64,000 nt of DNA from Dermabacteraceae bacterium TAE3-ERU27 (GCA_019218415.1 JAHUUL010000001.1:620001-684000); one strand, 5' to 3'. Shown: positions 8,969 through 18,027, numbered from the stretch's first letter. Notes: generated by a model from the sequence alone, not told the origin. A program made the numbers and translations.

Positions 8969-10095
8969 GCATCATGCCCTCCCGCGCCGTCGTTTCCACG
9001 TCGGCAATCACAAACAACACGCGCCTGCTGCACGGCCTGCTGCGCGAAAACACGGCCCTGATGGCGGTGGTTAAGGCCGACGCCTACGGGCACGGCCTGG
9101 TGCGTGCGGCAAAAGCCGCGCTCGCGGGCGGGGCCACCTGGCTCGGCGTAGCGCACATCGAAAGCGCGCTCAGGCTGCGCGAAGCGGGAATCGACGCGCC
9201 GGTGCTGGCCTGGCTGTGGACCCCCGACGCGATAGACGAAGCCCTGCCGCGCGCCATCGCTGCCGGAATCGATCTTTCGCTCGGCTCCCACGAAATGCTG
9301 GCAGCCGTGCAGCGCGTGGCGCGCCAGCTCGGGAAACGCGCCCGCGTACACGTCAAACTGGACACCGGCATGGGGCGCAACGGCGTTCCGGCCGACGGCG
9401 TGGCGCGCCTGGCCCGCATGCTGGCCGCAGCCTCCCGCGAAGTCGAGGTGGTAGGTGCCTGGAGCCACCTCGCCACGGCTGACGAACCGGACGGCGAGGC
9501 CGTAGTGAACGCCCAGGCCAGGGCGTTTAACACGGCCTGCGAACAGCTCAGCGCCCACGTCGGCCCGCTGCAACTGCGCCACCTGGCAAACTCTGCGGCA
9601 ACCCTCACCCGGCCGGACCTGCACTTCGAAATGGTGCGCTGCGGCCTGGCAATATACGGCTACGCGCCGCTGCCCTGCGACCTGCCGCTGGTGCCCGCCC
9701 TCACGCTGGAAAGCAGCCTGGCGCTGGTGAAACAGGTGCCCGCCGGGCAGGGGGTGTCCTACGGGCACCGCTACGTTTGCCCGAGCGACAGCCTGCTCGG
9801 GATCGTGCCCCTCGGCTACGCCGACGGCCTGCACCGCGCGGCCTCCGGCAAAATGAGCGTCATCGTGCACGCCCGCAGCGGCAGCGTGCTGGTGCCGCAG
9901 CGCGGCCGCATTTGCATGGACCAGATCGTGGTAGACCTATCCACGGTGCCCGACGCCGCCGCGGGCGACCGCGTCACCGTGTTCGGCCCCGGCGAACTGA
10001 CCGCTAAACACCTGGCCGCCGCCGCAGGCACCATTGACTATGAAATCCTGACCTCCCTCAGCACCCGCGTGCCGAGGGTCGAAAGCGAGGCTTAA
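8965..10095 (+). CDS. alr: Alanine racemase
   Basis: Interconverts L- and D-alanine with pyridoxal phosphate, supplying D-alanine for peptidoglycan. The 376-residue protein carries VVKADAYGHG, in which Lys37 forms the Schiff base. The second catalytic residue is the Tyr in GVSYGHRY near 270, and RICMDQIVVD follows. Start ATG 8965 overlaps the nnr stop by 4 nt (ATGA) and has GAGAGGAAG upstream. The frame is open much further upstream in the nnr region, but that part has no protein-like character. It is followed with zero spacing by tsaE. Confidence 0.96.
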   Translation: MSIMPSRAVVSTSAITNNTRLLHGLLRENTALMAVVKADAYGHGLVRAAKAALAGGATWLGVAHIESALRLREAGIDAPVLAWLWTPDAIDEALPRAIAAGIDLSLGSHEMLAAVQRVARQLGKRARVHVKLDTGMGRNGVPADGVARLARMLAAASREVEVVGAWSHLATADEPDGEAVVNAQARAFNTACEQLSAHVGPLQLRHLANSAATLTRPDLHFEMVRCGLAIYGYAPLPCDLPLVPALTLESSLALVKQVPAGQGVSYGHRYVCPSDSLLGIVPLGYADGLHRAASGKMSVIVHARSGSVLVPQRGRICMDQIVVDLSTVPDAAAGDRVTVFGPGELTAKHLAAAAGTIDYEILTSLSTRVPRVESEA

Positions 10096-10620
10096 ATGCC
10101 GTCCCAATCGCTCACCCTGGCCACCGCCGGGGCGGAAGACACCCGCGATGTTGCGCGGGCGCTCGCCGGTGTGCTGCGCCCCGGCGATCTGCTGGTGTTA
10201 GACGGCGCCCTCGGCGCGGGCAAAACCACCTTCACGCAGGGGCTGGGGGAGGCCCTGGGGGTGCGCGGCCCGGTGGCGTCGCCTACCTTCGTGATCGCCC
10301 GCGTGCATCCCAGCCTGGTGGGTGGTAGCGAACTGGTGCACGTGGACGCCTACCGGCTGCAGGGAGGCTTCGAGATCGACGATCTTGATTTGGATGCCGA
10401 CATGGACCGCGCAGTCACCGTGGTGGAATGGGGGCGCGACCGGGTGGAACACCTGGCGGATTCCCACCTGCTGGTGCAGCTTGACCGCTCCGTGAGCGAG
10501 GCCCCCGGCGAGACCGACAGCCTGGACGAAGAACGCAGCATCACCCTGGCCGGGCACGGCCCCCGCTGGGCCGGGCAGGCCTGGGACGAACTCGTGAACG
10601 CGGTAAGGAGCGTGGCGTAA
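10096..10620 (+). CDS. tsaE: tRNA threonylcarbamoyladenosine biosynthesis ATPase TsaE
   Basis: ATPase subunit of the TsaB-TsaD-TsaE complex that puts t6A on position 37 of ANN-decoding tRNAs. The 174-residue protein has Walker A GALGAGKTTFTQGLG near 37, SPTFVIARVH, HVDAYRL and VVEWGRD, in the usual order. Its ATG directly follows the alr stop and its stop overlaps the tsaB start (TAATG), so translation is probably coupled. tsaD, which often follows in this cluster, is not in the window. Confidence 0.94.
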   Translation: MPSQSLTLATAGAEDTRDVARALAGVLRPGDLLVLDGALGAGKTTFTQGLGEALGVRGPVASPTFVIARVHPSLVGGSELVHVDAYRLQGGFEIDDLDLDADMDRAVTVVEWGRDRVEHLADSHLLVQLDRSVSEAPGETDSLDEERSITLAGHGPRWAGQAWDELVNAVRSVA

Positions 10621-11312
10621 TGATTCTTGGCCTGGATACTTCGGGCGCGATCTCGGTTGCCGTCTGCGACGACGACGGCGAAAAGGTACTGGCCGCGAAC
10701 CTGGACTCCCGCTCCCGCCACCACGCCGAGGTACTGGTGCCGCTTATCGACGCCACCCTGGAACAGGCGGGCGGAACCCGCGCAGACGTAAGCGCGGTCG
10801 TGGTGGGGCGCGGCCCCGGACCGTTCACAGGCTTGCGCGTCGGCCTGGTCACCGCCCGCAGCATCGCCGCCGTCCTCGGAGTGCCGCTGCACGGCGTCTG
10901 TTCGCTGGATGGCCTGGCGCTGCAGGCCGCGCAGGAGGCGCTGCCGGGTAAGCGCGGCAGGATCGCCGTGGCGCTGGACGCCCGCCGCCGCGAGGTTTAC
11001 TACCGCAGCTACGAGTTCACCGCCGACGGCTGGCGGGCCGAGGGTGAGCCTGCCGTAGCCAAACCCGCCGACGTGGCAGAACAGCTCGCGGGAGCCGACC
11101 TGCGCGTCGGCCGGGGTGCGATGGCATACCCGGAGCTGCTCGCGCCGAGCGCGGGGGAGGAACTGGCCGACGTCGCCGCCGAATGGCTGATCCGTGCCGC
11201 CTTCGCGCGTCAGCCCCTGGGCGGCATGGATACCTCATCGAGCGAGCCGCTCTACCTGCGCGAGCCGGACGCGGCGCTGCCGACCAAGCGAAAGAGCGCC
11301 CTTGGCCTCTGA
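10620..11312 (+). CDS. tsaB: tRNA threonylcarbamoyladenosine biosynthesis protein TsaB
   Basis: Non-catalytic partner of TsaD in t6A synthesis, of the ASKHA fold. The 230-residue chain starts MILGLDTSGAISVAV and has GRGPGPFTGLRVGL near 62-75, the conserved TsaB signature, then VALDARRREVYY. It overlaps tsaE by one base. The C terminus overlaps the likely TTG start of rimI. Confidence 0.94.
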   Translation: MILGLDTSGAISVAVCDDDGEKVLAANLDSRSRHHAEVLVPLIDATLEQAGGTRADVSAVVVGRGPGPFTGLRVGLVTARSIAAVLGVPLHGVCSLDGLALQAAQEALPGKRGRIAVALDARRREVYYRSYEFTADGWRAEGEPAVAKPADVAEQLAGADLRVGRGAMAYPELLAPSAGEELADVAAEWLIRAAFARQPLGGMDTSSSEPLYLREPDAALPTKRKSALGL

Positions 11313-11799
11313 TACGCACCCGGCAGGCCCCCCGGTGCGCGTGCCCGGCTGCGAAGTGCCGGGCGTGGCACTCAGGCGCTTCACGCCGGAGGACGCCGAA
11401 CAGGTGGCCCTGATCGAGTACGACCTGTTCCCGGACGATTTCTGGGACATTCCCATGCTGCTTTCCGAGATCACGCACCCGGACCGCTGGTACGTGGTGG
11501 CGCACCCGGTGGATGAACCGGGGAGGGTGATCGGGTACGCGGGCCTGATGATGGGGGGCGACATTTGCGACGTGCAAAATATCGCCACCACCGAACCGGG
11601 AAAGGGTATCGGCACGCTGCTTCTGAACGCCCTGCACAACGAGGCCAGGGCCAGGGGAGCCGAGCGCATGATGCTGGAGGTGCGTATCGATAACCTGCGA
11701 GCGCAGGCGGTCTATCGCCGTCACGGGTACGAACAGATCGCGGTGCGGCGCGGCTACTATCACGGCGTTGATGCGCTGATTTTTAGCCGCGACCTCTAA
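11302..11799 (+). CDS. rimI: Ribosomal-protein alanine N-acetyltransferase RimI
   Basis: GNAT-fold enzyme expected to acetylate the N-terminal alanine of ribosomal protein S18. The acetyl-CoA loop shows as NIATTEPGKGIGTLLLNAL, then MMLEVRIDNLRAQAVYRRHGYE, the classic RimI ending. The start is uncertain: TTG 11302 overlaps tsaB by 11 nt and gives 165 residues, close to the family length, while GTG 11335 would give a shorter form. The frame stays open upstream to 11194 inside tsaB without family resemblance. A terminator 36 bp downstream ends the operon here. Confidence 0.88.
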   Translation: MASDTHPAGPPVRVPGCEVPGVALRRFTPEDAEQVALIEYDLFPDDFWDIPMLLSEITHPDRWYVVAHPVDEPGRVIGYAGLMMGGDICDVQNIATTEPGKGIGTLLLNALHNEARARGAERMMLEVRIDNLRAQAVYRRHGYEQIAVRRGYYHGVDALIFSRDL

Positions 11800-11834
11800 C
11801 TATGCCTATAGGCGCAAAAGTAGGTAGGTAAGGC

Positions 11835-11865
11835 AACGCCCCGGTGCATCAGGCACCGGGGCGTT
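11835..11865. terminator. Terminator between rimI and ABC permease
   Basis: A 12-bp stem (AACGCCCCGGTG at 11835-11846, CACCGGGGCGTT at 11854-11865) with a 7-nt loop, placed between convergent genes. Confidence 0.8.
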
Positions 11866-11888
11866 AAACACTAGGACCTCGCCTCGGG

Positions 11889-12743
11889 TTAGGCGTAGTG
11901 CTGCACCTTGGCGAAGATATCCACGTAGTTCTGATCCAGCTTACGGATGGCGAAGCGCACGCTCAGCGTGAACACCAGCGCGCAGATCACCAGGGCCAGC
12001 GCTATTGCCAGGTAGAGCGCCCAGGCGGGTCCTCCCGCTAGGTGCCAGATGCCGAGGGCGGCGCTGGGAATCAGCGGCAGCCAGATCCCGAACATGACTA
12101 GCAGGGTCGAGAAGAACGCGGTGCCGGAATTGTTCTTTTGCCGTATCGGGCTGACGCCGGGGGCGGGTGCCGGGAACGGCAGCAGTACGGCCAGCACCAT
12201 ACCGAAGCCACTGTTTGTCACCAGCAGGTACGCGCCCAGCCCGAGGAAGATCGGGATGTGCTGGCCCTGGCCGAGCGCCAGCGGCATCACGATGGTGGAG
12301 ACCAGCATCAGCGGCAGGATCACCAGGATGTTCGCCACGATGCGCCCCAGCACGTTGTCCCTGGCCGACACGCCAGAGGTGATGTTCACCCAACCGGACG
12401 GGCCGTCCATGCCGAAATCGTTCATGGTGCTGCCGGCAGCCATGCTCAGCATCACCACCACCGCGCCTATCAAGCCAGAGGAGGTGCTCGGGTTCAGCCA
12501 GGCCATTGCCAACAGCAGGCCAACCATAATGAAGGAAACCAGCAGCGCCACCGAATAGCGACTGTCACGCACCCAGTAACGCAGGGAGCGGGTTAGCACA
12601 GCGCCGAACGGCGTGGCGGGAACCAGCGGCAGCAAGAACGGGCGTTCCTGGTTCTTCTTGCTGCGCCCGCGCCGGTTAGCTACCCGAAGCGGTTCTTCCA
12701 GCACGTGCCTGGTCTGGGTGATGCAAACCGCCCAGAGCAGCAC
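11889..12743 (-). pseudogene. ABC-2 type permease, C-terminal part (after frameshift)
   Basis: This piece encodes about 284 residues with six or more hydrophobic helices and ends KVQHYA. It is not an independent gene. Its frame stays open upstream past the ATG at 12743 to about 12830, where it joins the other permease piece through a one-base frameshift. Reading across gives FTPW followed by AAYGAPVSIAGGDLLAGL and then AQYAILTISLVLLWAVC, a natural membrane-protein continuation. The pair would form an export-type permease of about 540 residues served by the ATPase at 13513-14280. Either the gene is disrupted or the read has a missing base near 12826-12837. Confidence 0.7.
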
Positions 12744-12772
12744 CAGGGAGATGGTGAGAATCGCATACTGCG

Positions 12773-13513
12773 CTAGCCCCGCGAGCAGATCCCCTCCCGC
12801 GATGCTGACGGGCGCGCCGTAGGCGGCGGCCAGGGGGTGAAGGAGAGGAAGGAGACGGCCGAGTAGAGGGTGTCCAGGCTAAAGACTACGTTGAACAGGG
12901 CGTCTGAATCCGTCTGCAAAATGGCGTTGAAAGCAAAGACGATCCCAAAGACCACGAGGATGACGACGGTGGCCAGAATGTTCTGCGCCTTTTTCGAAGT
13001 GACCAACCGATCCGTTACCGCAACCAGCGTGTTAAACAGCAGGAAGCAGGTCAGCATGGTCAGCGGGGCGGCGGCAACCATACCGGCTGCGGCCAGCCAA
13101 AGCCCGGCCCCGGCAGCGCCGGAAACGGTAAACAGCCACAGCAGCCCCGTCGCGGTCAGCACCAGAGTCATAAGCACCGTGAGGATACCGCCCAGGCTGA
13201 CCAGTCTGGCCGCTAATAAACCGACGCAAAGTTCCTTCGCCCTCACCCCGAGCAGGCTGAAGCGTTTGGTTTCCAGCGGGGTTTCCGGGCTGAACGCCGT
13301 CAGCGAGGTAAAGAGCCATGCGAATGTGATGAAGGCGGAAACCACCACCACGGCGAGGCCGGTCTCTGCCTGACGGGAGGCGGCCGCGCTGAGCAGGAAA
13401 AAGCTGACCGTACCCGCCAGGCCGAGGCCGTAAAGCAGCCCGATGCCGAGGCCGATCATGCGGCCCACATTGCCTTTAATGCCGCGCCACCACAGGGTGA
13501 GCGACATCTTCAT
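12773..13513 (-). pseudogene. ABC-2 type permease, N-terminal part (before frameshift)
   Basis: Starts MKMSLTLWWRGIKGNVG at ATG 13513, overlapping the ATPase stop (TGATG), and runs through six hydrophobic segments. The last 15 or so residues (PPPTARPSASREGICSRG) are shifted-frame nonsense. The correct continuation lies one base over, in the piece at 11889-12743. The break falls in the C/G-rich run around 12826-12837. An extended frame upstream of 13513 lies inside the ATPase gene and is not coding. Family resemblance is to multi-helix permeases partnered with a single ABC ATPase. The substrate is unknown. Confidence 0.7.
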
Positions 13514-14280
13514 CAGGAGTCGAGCCACGAGAACCCTCCCTCGCGCTGTGCCTTCACGCCCACCAGCTCGATGAAGCGGTCCTGCAGCGGCTTGCCAGCC
13601 CGCACCTCGTCTGTGGTGCCGGAAACCAGCACGTTGCCGTCGACCATGATCGCGACGTGATCGCACAGGCCCTCCACCATCTCCATCACGTGCGAGGAAA
13701 GGATTACGGTGCCGCCGCCCGCCGTGTAGCGGCGCAGCAGCTCGCGGATAGTGTGGGCCGACACCGGATCGACCGACTCGAACGGTTCGTCCAGCACCAG
13801 CAGGCGTGGCCCGTGCAGCAGCGCGCAGGCTAGCAGGATCTTCTTCGTCATGCCCGCCGAATACTCGGCAATGTACTTGCCGTTTTGGTCGGCCAGATCG
13901 AGCGCGTCCAGCAGATCGTCGCTGCGCTGCGCGATTAGGTCTCGGTCCATGCCGCGCAGTAGGCCGATGTAGCTGAGTATTTCCCGCGCGGTCAGGCGGT
14001 CAAAGGTAGGCAGGTTGTCGGCCAAAACGCCGATCAACTGCTTGGCGTGCTGCGGATCCTGCCAAACGTCGTGGCCCAGCACCTGGGCGCTGCCCGACGT
14101 GGGGCGCAGCAGGCCCGTAGCCATGGAAAGAGTGGTCGTCTTACCGGCGCCGTTCGGGCCGACAAGACCGTAGAAAGAACCTCGGGGAATCGTGAGGTCC
14201 ACGCCGTGGACTACTTCCTTCTTGCCGAACGACTTCGTGAGAGAAGAAATCTGTAGGGCCGGAGCGCTTTGTGTGTCCAT
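13513..14280 (-). CDS. ABC transporter ATP-binding protein
   Basis: Energises the neighbouring permease. The 255-residue protein has Walker A GPNGAGKTT near 39-47, a slightly degenerate signature YSAGMTKK, Walker B RLLVLDEPFESVDP and the switch His in LSSHVMEMVEGLCDH. The long C-terminal tail after VLVSGTTDEV is common in export-type (ABC-2) ATPases. Its stop overlaps the permease start (TGATG), so the two are translationally coupled. A 7-bp inverted repeat lies 40-65 bp upstream of the start. Confidence 0.9.
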   Translation of the reverse strand: MDTQSAPALQISSLTKSFGKKEVVHGVDLTIPRGSFYGLVGPNGAGKTTTLSMATGLLRPTSGSAQVLGHDVWQDPQHAKQLIGVLADNLPTFDRLTAREILSYIGLLRGMDRDLIAQRSDDLLDALDLADQNGKYIAEYSAGMTKKILLACALLHGPRLLVLDEPFESVDPVSAHTIRELLRRYTAGGGTVILSSHVMEMVEGLCDHVAIMVDGNVLVSGTTDEVRAGKPLQDRFIELVGVKAQREGGFSWLDS

Positions 14281-14320
14281 ACCCTATTTTTAACAGTGCG
14301 GCTGTGACCGGGAAACGACA

Positions 14321-14346
14321 GAAAGTAAAAGCGCGTACCTACTTTC
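14321..14346. promoter_or_regulatory. Inverted repeat GAAAGTA-N12-TACTTTC
   Basis: Perfect 7-bp arms at 14321-14327 and 14340-14346 lie in the divergent region between the ABC ATPase and the AI-2E-family gene. This is a possible operator; no regulator family could be assigned. Confidence 0.3.
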
Positions 14347-14392
14347 GTCTATTTCCTTGCGCCGGGTTATGCCGACTAGCTCACCCTAATGC

Positions 14393-14421
14393 TTATCGAA
14401 CAGTGTTTATGCAGGTATATT
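14393..14421 (+). promoter_or_regulatory. Predicted promoter of AI-2E-family gene
   Basis: TTATCG (14393-14398), a 17-nt spacer, and TATATT (14416-14421) form a sigma70-like promoter about 38 bp ahead of the TTG start at 14459. Confidence 0.45.
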
Positions 14422-14458
14422 ATGCGAGTTAGCTAAAACGAGTGAAAGGTAGGCTGCC

Positions 14459-15694
14459 TTGCAGCGAAACAAAAATACCGCCCCGGTTCCGGCCGAGGTC
14501 GCGGAAATTCCCATGGCATACCGCCGCGTGGCAGCCTGGGGCTGGCGCTTTCTGGTGATCGTGGCGGTCGGCTGGGTGCTGGTGCAGGCAATTGCCGAAA
14601 TCACCACGCTGGTGATCCCCGTCCTGATCGCGGCGCTGCTGGCCTCCCTGCTGCTGCCCCTGGTCAAGCTGCTCACCCGGCACACCTTCCTGCCCCGCAG
14701 CGCCTCCGCAGCCGTGGCCATGCTGGGCCTGATTGTGCTCGTCGGCGGCATGTTCACCCTGGCGGGCAGGCAGCTCACTTCCCAGTGGGAAGACATCGAA
14801 AAGGCGGCCATTCAGGGCTTTAGGCAGGTAACCGACTTCGCCGGAAACACCTTCCAGCTCAACGACACCACCCTGCAGAACTATGTTTCGCAGATTACCG
14901 ACAAGCTGCAGGAAAACTCGGGCACCATCCTGAGCGGTGCGCTGTCCGGTTTCTCGACCGCTAGCAACGTGCTCGCCGGCATCATCATCTCCCTGTTCAC
15001 CCTGTTCTTCCTGCTCAGCGGCGGTGAGCGAATCTGGCGCTGGATGGTCTGCCTGCTTCCGGCCGAGGCTCGCATCCCCGCGCACGAATCCTTCCGCCGC
15101 GGCTGGCAGGCGCTGTCGGGTTACGTACGCACCCAGATCCTGGTAGCGGCCGTCGACGCAGTCGGCATCGCGCTTGGCATGGTGATCGTCAGCCTGGGGG
15201 GCTACGCGGTTCCCATCGGCCTGGTCGTGTTTCTGTTCTCGTTCATCCCGATCGTGGGCGCGATCGTCTCCGGTGCTATCGCCGTGCTGCTCGCACTGGT
15301 GCTAAAGGGCTGGGTCGCTGCCCTCATCGTGATGGCCGTGGTGCTGGTGGTGCAGCAGCTCGAAAGCAACATCCTGCAGCCGTTCCTGATGGGGCAGGCC
15401 GTGAACCTGCACCCGCTGGCCGTGTTCCTCGGCGTAGCCGTCGGCACCCTGGTGGCGGGGATCCCCGGAGCGCTGTTCTCCGTTCCCGCGATGGCGTTCA
15501 TCAACTCGACCCTGGTTTACGCCACGGGACGCGCGGAAGACGACGATCTGGGAGAGGACCGGGCACTGCACCGGCAGTTCTTCCCCGGCAAGTCCGCCGC
15601 CTACCTGGAGAGCCCGGACGCCCCGGCCTACCTGCGCGAACCGCAGGCAGTGCTGGATGAAAACGGTGAGGAAACCGCGGAAAACCCCGCTTAA
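14459..15694 (+). CDS. AI-2E family transporter
   Basis: A 411-residue membrane protein of the AI-2E (formerly UPF0118) family, whose members are proposed exporters or secondary transporters; function varies. It has two N-terminal helices near 25-65, a soluble middle part (about 85-165), then a dense helix bundle including a segment near 200-330 with GYAVPIGLVVFLFSFIPIVG and LQPFLMGQAVNLHPLAVFL, which are typical of the family. The TTG start is supported by AAAGGTAGG 7 nt upstream. The C-terminal 55 residues are acidic and hydrophilic. It is monocistronic between a predicted promoter and a terminator. Confidence 0.88.
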   Translation: MQRNKNTAPVPAEVAEIPMAYRRVAAWGWRFLVIVAVGWVLVQAIAEITTLVIPVLIAALLASLLLPLVKLLTRHTFLPRSASAAVAMLGLIVLVGGMFTLAGRQLTSQWEDIEKAAIQGFRQVTDFAGNTFQLNDTTLQNYVSQITDKLQENSGTILSGALSGFSTASNVLAGIIISLFTLFFLLSGGERIWRWMVCLLPAEARIPAHESFRRGWQALSGYVRTQILVAAVDAVGIALGMVIVSLGGYAVPIGLVVFLFSFIPIVGAIVSGAIAVLLALVLKGWVAALIVMAVVLVVQQLESNILQPFLMGQAVNLHPLAVFLGVAVGTLVAGIPGALFSVPAMAFINSTLVYATGRAEDDDLGEDRALHRQFFPGKSAAYLESPDAPAYLREPQAVLDENGEETAENPA

Positions 15695-15710
15695 CCTCTA
15701 AACGCAGCTA

Positions 15711-15747
15711 AAAGGCGCGGCCCCCCAAAAAACGGGGACCGCGCCTT
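15711..15747. terminator. Bidirectional terminator between AI-2E gene and greA
   Basis: A long stem (AAAGGCGCGG... at 15711 and ...CCGCGCCTTTT ending near 15747) with an A-rich loop. T-rich tails on both strands fit its place between convergent genes. Confidence 0.75.
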
Positions 15748-15778
15748 TTCGTTAGCGGGCTTTTCTGGCCCGGAAACG

Positions 15779-16261
15779 TCAGCCCTTGTAGGGCGAAGCC
15801 TTCTTGATCTCTACCGACAGTTCCTTGCCGTTCGGGGCAACGTACTGCACGGTGTCTCCCACCTTGGAGCCCTTGATGGCGGCGCCCAGCGGGGAGTCGG
15901 TCGAAAAGACCTCTAGGTCGTCCTCGCCGTCGGCGATCTCGCGGTTGCCGAGTAGGAAGGTGCGCTCCATGTTCAGCATCGAAATGGTCACCACCATGCC
16001 GGGTTCGACCACGCCGTTATCCTTCGGGGCGTCTCCCACCACAGCGTTCTTGAGCAGAACCTTCAGCTCGTTGATGCGGGCCTCAAGCTTGCCCTGCTCT
16101 TCGCGGGCGGCGTGGTAGCCGCCGTTCTCTTTCAGGTCTCCCTCATCGCGGGCCGCAGCGATGCGCTCCGCGATTTCCGTGCGAGCGGGACCCTCCAGGT
16201 GCGCGAGCTCGGCGGTGAGGCGATCGAACGCCTCCTGTGTAAGCCAGGTTTCTTTGCTCAC
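15779..16261 (-). CDS. greA: Transcription elongation factor GreA
   Basis: Rescues backtracked RNA polymerase by stimulating transcript cleavage. The 160-residue length is standard. The N-terminal coiled coil (about 8-80) has the tip ARDEGDLKENGGYHAAREEQ with the acidic Asp/Glu residues. The C-terminal FKBP-like domain has STDSPLGAAIKGSKVGD. It precedes DUF4307 and mca, as in mycobacteria. Confidence 0.95.
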   Translation of the reverse strand: MSKETWLTQEAFDRLTAELAHLEGPARTEIAERIAAARDEGDLKENGGYHAAREEQGKLEARINELKVLLKNAVVGDAPKDNGVVEPGMVVTISMLNMERTFLLGNREIADGEDDLEVFSTDSPLGAAIKGSKVGDTVQYVAPNGKELSVEIKKASPYKG

Positions 16262-16349
16262 GTCTGTTAACTCCTGTTACTAAGAGGAAATGCTGGTCCT
16301 GGTGGATTCTACACGGGCCAGCCCAGAGTGGGCAGAAAAGCGTGAAGCG

Positions 16350-16751
16350 TTATTTCTGCGGCTCGCAGCGCATGACCTCCGCGCTCACGGCGCCGCCCAC
16401 GGTGGTGATGTCGGCGCTAACCAGAGAATCGCGGCTGTCGGAGGCGGGGACCGGCACGTTTGCGAAGCCGACCTGTGCGCGATGTGAATCCAACACCTGC
16501 ACAGCGCAGGAAAGCGCCGTACCGGGGGCGCGAGACACCTGAAACTCAAGGTGCATTTCGGTTTCGCTAACGTGTTGATAGGAAACCATTTTGCTGCGCA
16601 CGTCAGGGGAGGAAACGCTCCAGGCGACCCAGAGCACCGCAGCGAGGAAAAGCACGCCGAGCGCCACGATTCCGGCCAGACGCAGGCGCTTTCCGGTAAT
16701 CGAAACCGACGTGCCGTACCTATCTTGAAGATGGTCGGGCAGAGTTTCCAT
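16350..16751 (-). CDS. DUF4307 membrane protein
   Basis: A 133-residue protein with a cytosolic start (METLPDHLQDRYG), one transmembrane helix near 24-46 and an extracytoplasmic beta-rich domain with a Cys pair (ALSCAVQVLD and VMRCEPQK). This layout and its position next to greA and mca match the actinobacterial DUF4307 family (Rv1081c-like). No function is known. ATG 16751 was preferred to an upstream start because the family begins close to the DRYG motif. Confidence 0.85.
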   Translation of the reverse strand: METLPDHLQDRYGTSVSITGKRLRLAGIVALGVLFLAAVLWVAWSVSSPDVRSKMVSYQHVSETEMHLEFQVSRAPGTALSCAVQVLDSHRAQVGFANVPVPASDSRDSLVSADITTVGGAVSAEVMRCEPQK

Positions 16752-16792
16752 GCCACTATTGTGACAGAGAGAAACTATTGCGAGGGGAAACA

Positions 16793-17704
16793 TTGAACGA
16801 AGCGTTACGCCTGATGGCGGTACACGCCCACCCGGACGATGAAGCGAGCAAGGGCGCGGCCACGCTGGCCCGCTACGCCGCGGAAGGCTGCCACGTCAGC
16901 GTCGTCACCTGCACGGGCGGAGAGAGGGGAGAGATCCTCAATCCTCGCCTGGCCGGGCGAACCGACATCGAGGAAAACCTGCCGAGCGTGCGCCGGGAAG
17001 AAATGGCCCGCTGCGTGGCTGCGCTCGGAATCAAACACCACTGGCTGGGGTATGAAGACTCCGGTTACGTGGAGGGAGGCGCGCTGGAGGACCTCCCCGA
17101 GGGGTGCTTCGCCCGCACCCCGCTGGACGAGGCCGCCGCCAGTCTGGTGAAACTTATCCGCGAGGAAAAACCGCAGGTGCTGGTCACCTACGACGAGATC
17201 GGCGGCTACCCCCACCCCGATCACATCATGTGCCACCTGGTGAGCGTCGCCGCCTACCGTGACGCCGCCGACCCGGCTTACCGGCCGGACCTCGGCCCGG
17301 CGTGGGAGGTGAGCAAGCTCTACTACGTGCACGCTTTCCAGCCCCAGCGGATCCAGGCGTACCTCGATTACCTGGAACGCACCGGCCAGGAAACCCCTTA
17401 CCGGGAGTTCATGGAATCCGCTGCGAAGCGCCCCCAACGGCTGCTCACCACGCGCGTCGACGTGGCAGACTACCTGCACAAGCGGGAAGAGGCCCTGTTG
17501 GCGCACGCTACCCAGGTGGACCCCGACGGTATCTTCTTCGCCATCCCCACGCCGGTGCTGCGCGAAATCTGGCCCAGCGACGACTACGAACTGCGCGCCA
17601 GCCGGATCGGCGTAGAACTTCCCGAAACAGACCTTTTCACGGGCATCCGCGAAACCGTAGATGCCGCTTCGCGAAGCGAAAAGGCGCAGAAAGAGACAGC
17701 ATGA
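16793..17704 (+). CDS. mca: Mycothiol S-conjugate amidase
   Basis: Cleaves mycothiol S-conjugates to mercapturic acids and GlcN-Ins in mycothiol-based detoxification. The 303-residue protein has the zinc motif AHPDDE at residues 12-17, GGERGEILNP, and the later YPHPDHIMCHLV, all typical of the Mca/MshB LmbE-like family. Its length and neighbours (greA, DUF4307, downstream small membrane protein) favour Mca over MshB. TTG 16793 is chosen for the GAGGGGAAA ribosome site. Its stop overlaps the next start (ATGA). Confidence 0.93.
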   Translation: MNEALRLMAVHAHPDDEASKGAATLARYAAEGCHVSVVTCTGGERGEILNPRLAGRTDIEENLPSVRREEMARCVAALGIKHHWLGYEDSGYVEGGALEDLPEGCFARTPLDEAAASLVKLIREEKPQVLVTYDEIGGYPHPDHIMCHLVSVAAYRDAADPAYRPDLGPAWEVSKLYYVHAFQPQRIQAYLDYLERTGQETPYREFMESAAKRPQRLLTTRVDVADYLHKREEALLAHATQVDPDGIFFAIPTPVLREIWPSDDYELRASRIGVELPETDLFTGIRETVDAASRSEKAQKETA

Positions 17705-18018
17705 TTACCCTGATCGGGCAGATCGTTAGCGAACGCCCCAAAGAATTTAACGCCGCCACGGTGAGCCCCGGCCTGGCCGGATTCATCGCTGTGTTCCTGG
17801 TGGCCCTGGTGACGGTGGCCCTCATCATGGACATGTCGCGCCGCGTCAGGCGCGCGCAGGCCCTGGGGGATGCGGAGCAGCGCCGCGCCGAAGCCGCGGC
17901 AGAACAGGCGCAGGAAGAAGCTGTGCAGGAAGAGGTTGCTCAGGCGCAGCGGGAAACGTCGGCCGAAAAGACCGCGCCGGAAAATAGTGCGCCGGAAGAA
18001 CCCACGGAACGGGGCTAG
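17701..18018 (+). CDS. Small membrane protein downstream of mca
   Basis: This 105-residue protein has one transmembrane helix near 26-45 (GLAGFIAVFLVALVTVALIM) followed by a long charged Ala/Glu-rich cytoplasmic tail, probably helical. It overlaps mca by 4 nt. Mycobacteria have a similar small protein (Rv1083) in the same place, so it may be a conserved mca partner. The function is unknown. Confidence 0.8.
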   Translation: MITLIGQIVSERPKEFNAATVSPGLAGFIAVFLVALVTVALIMDMSRRVRRAQALGDAEQRRAEAAAEQAQEEAVQEEVAQAQRETSAEKTAPENSAPEEPTERG

Positions 18019-18027
18019 ACGCTTTCC

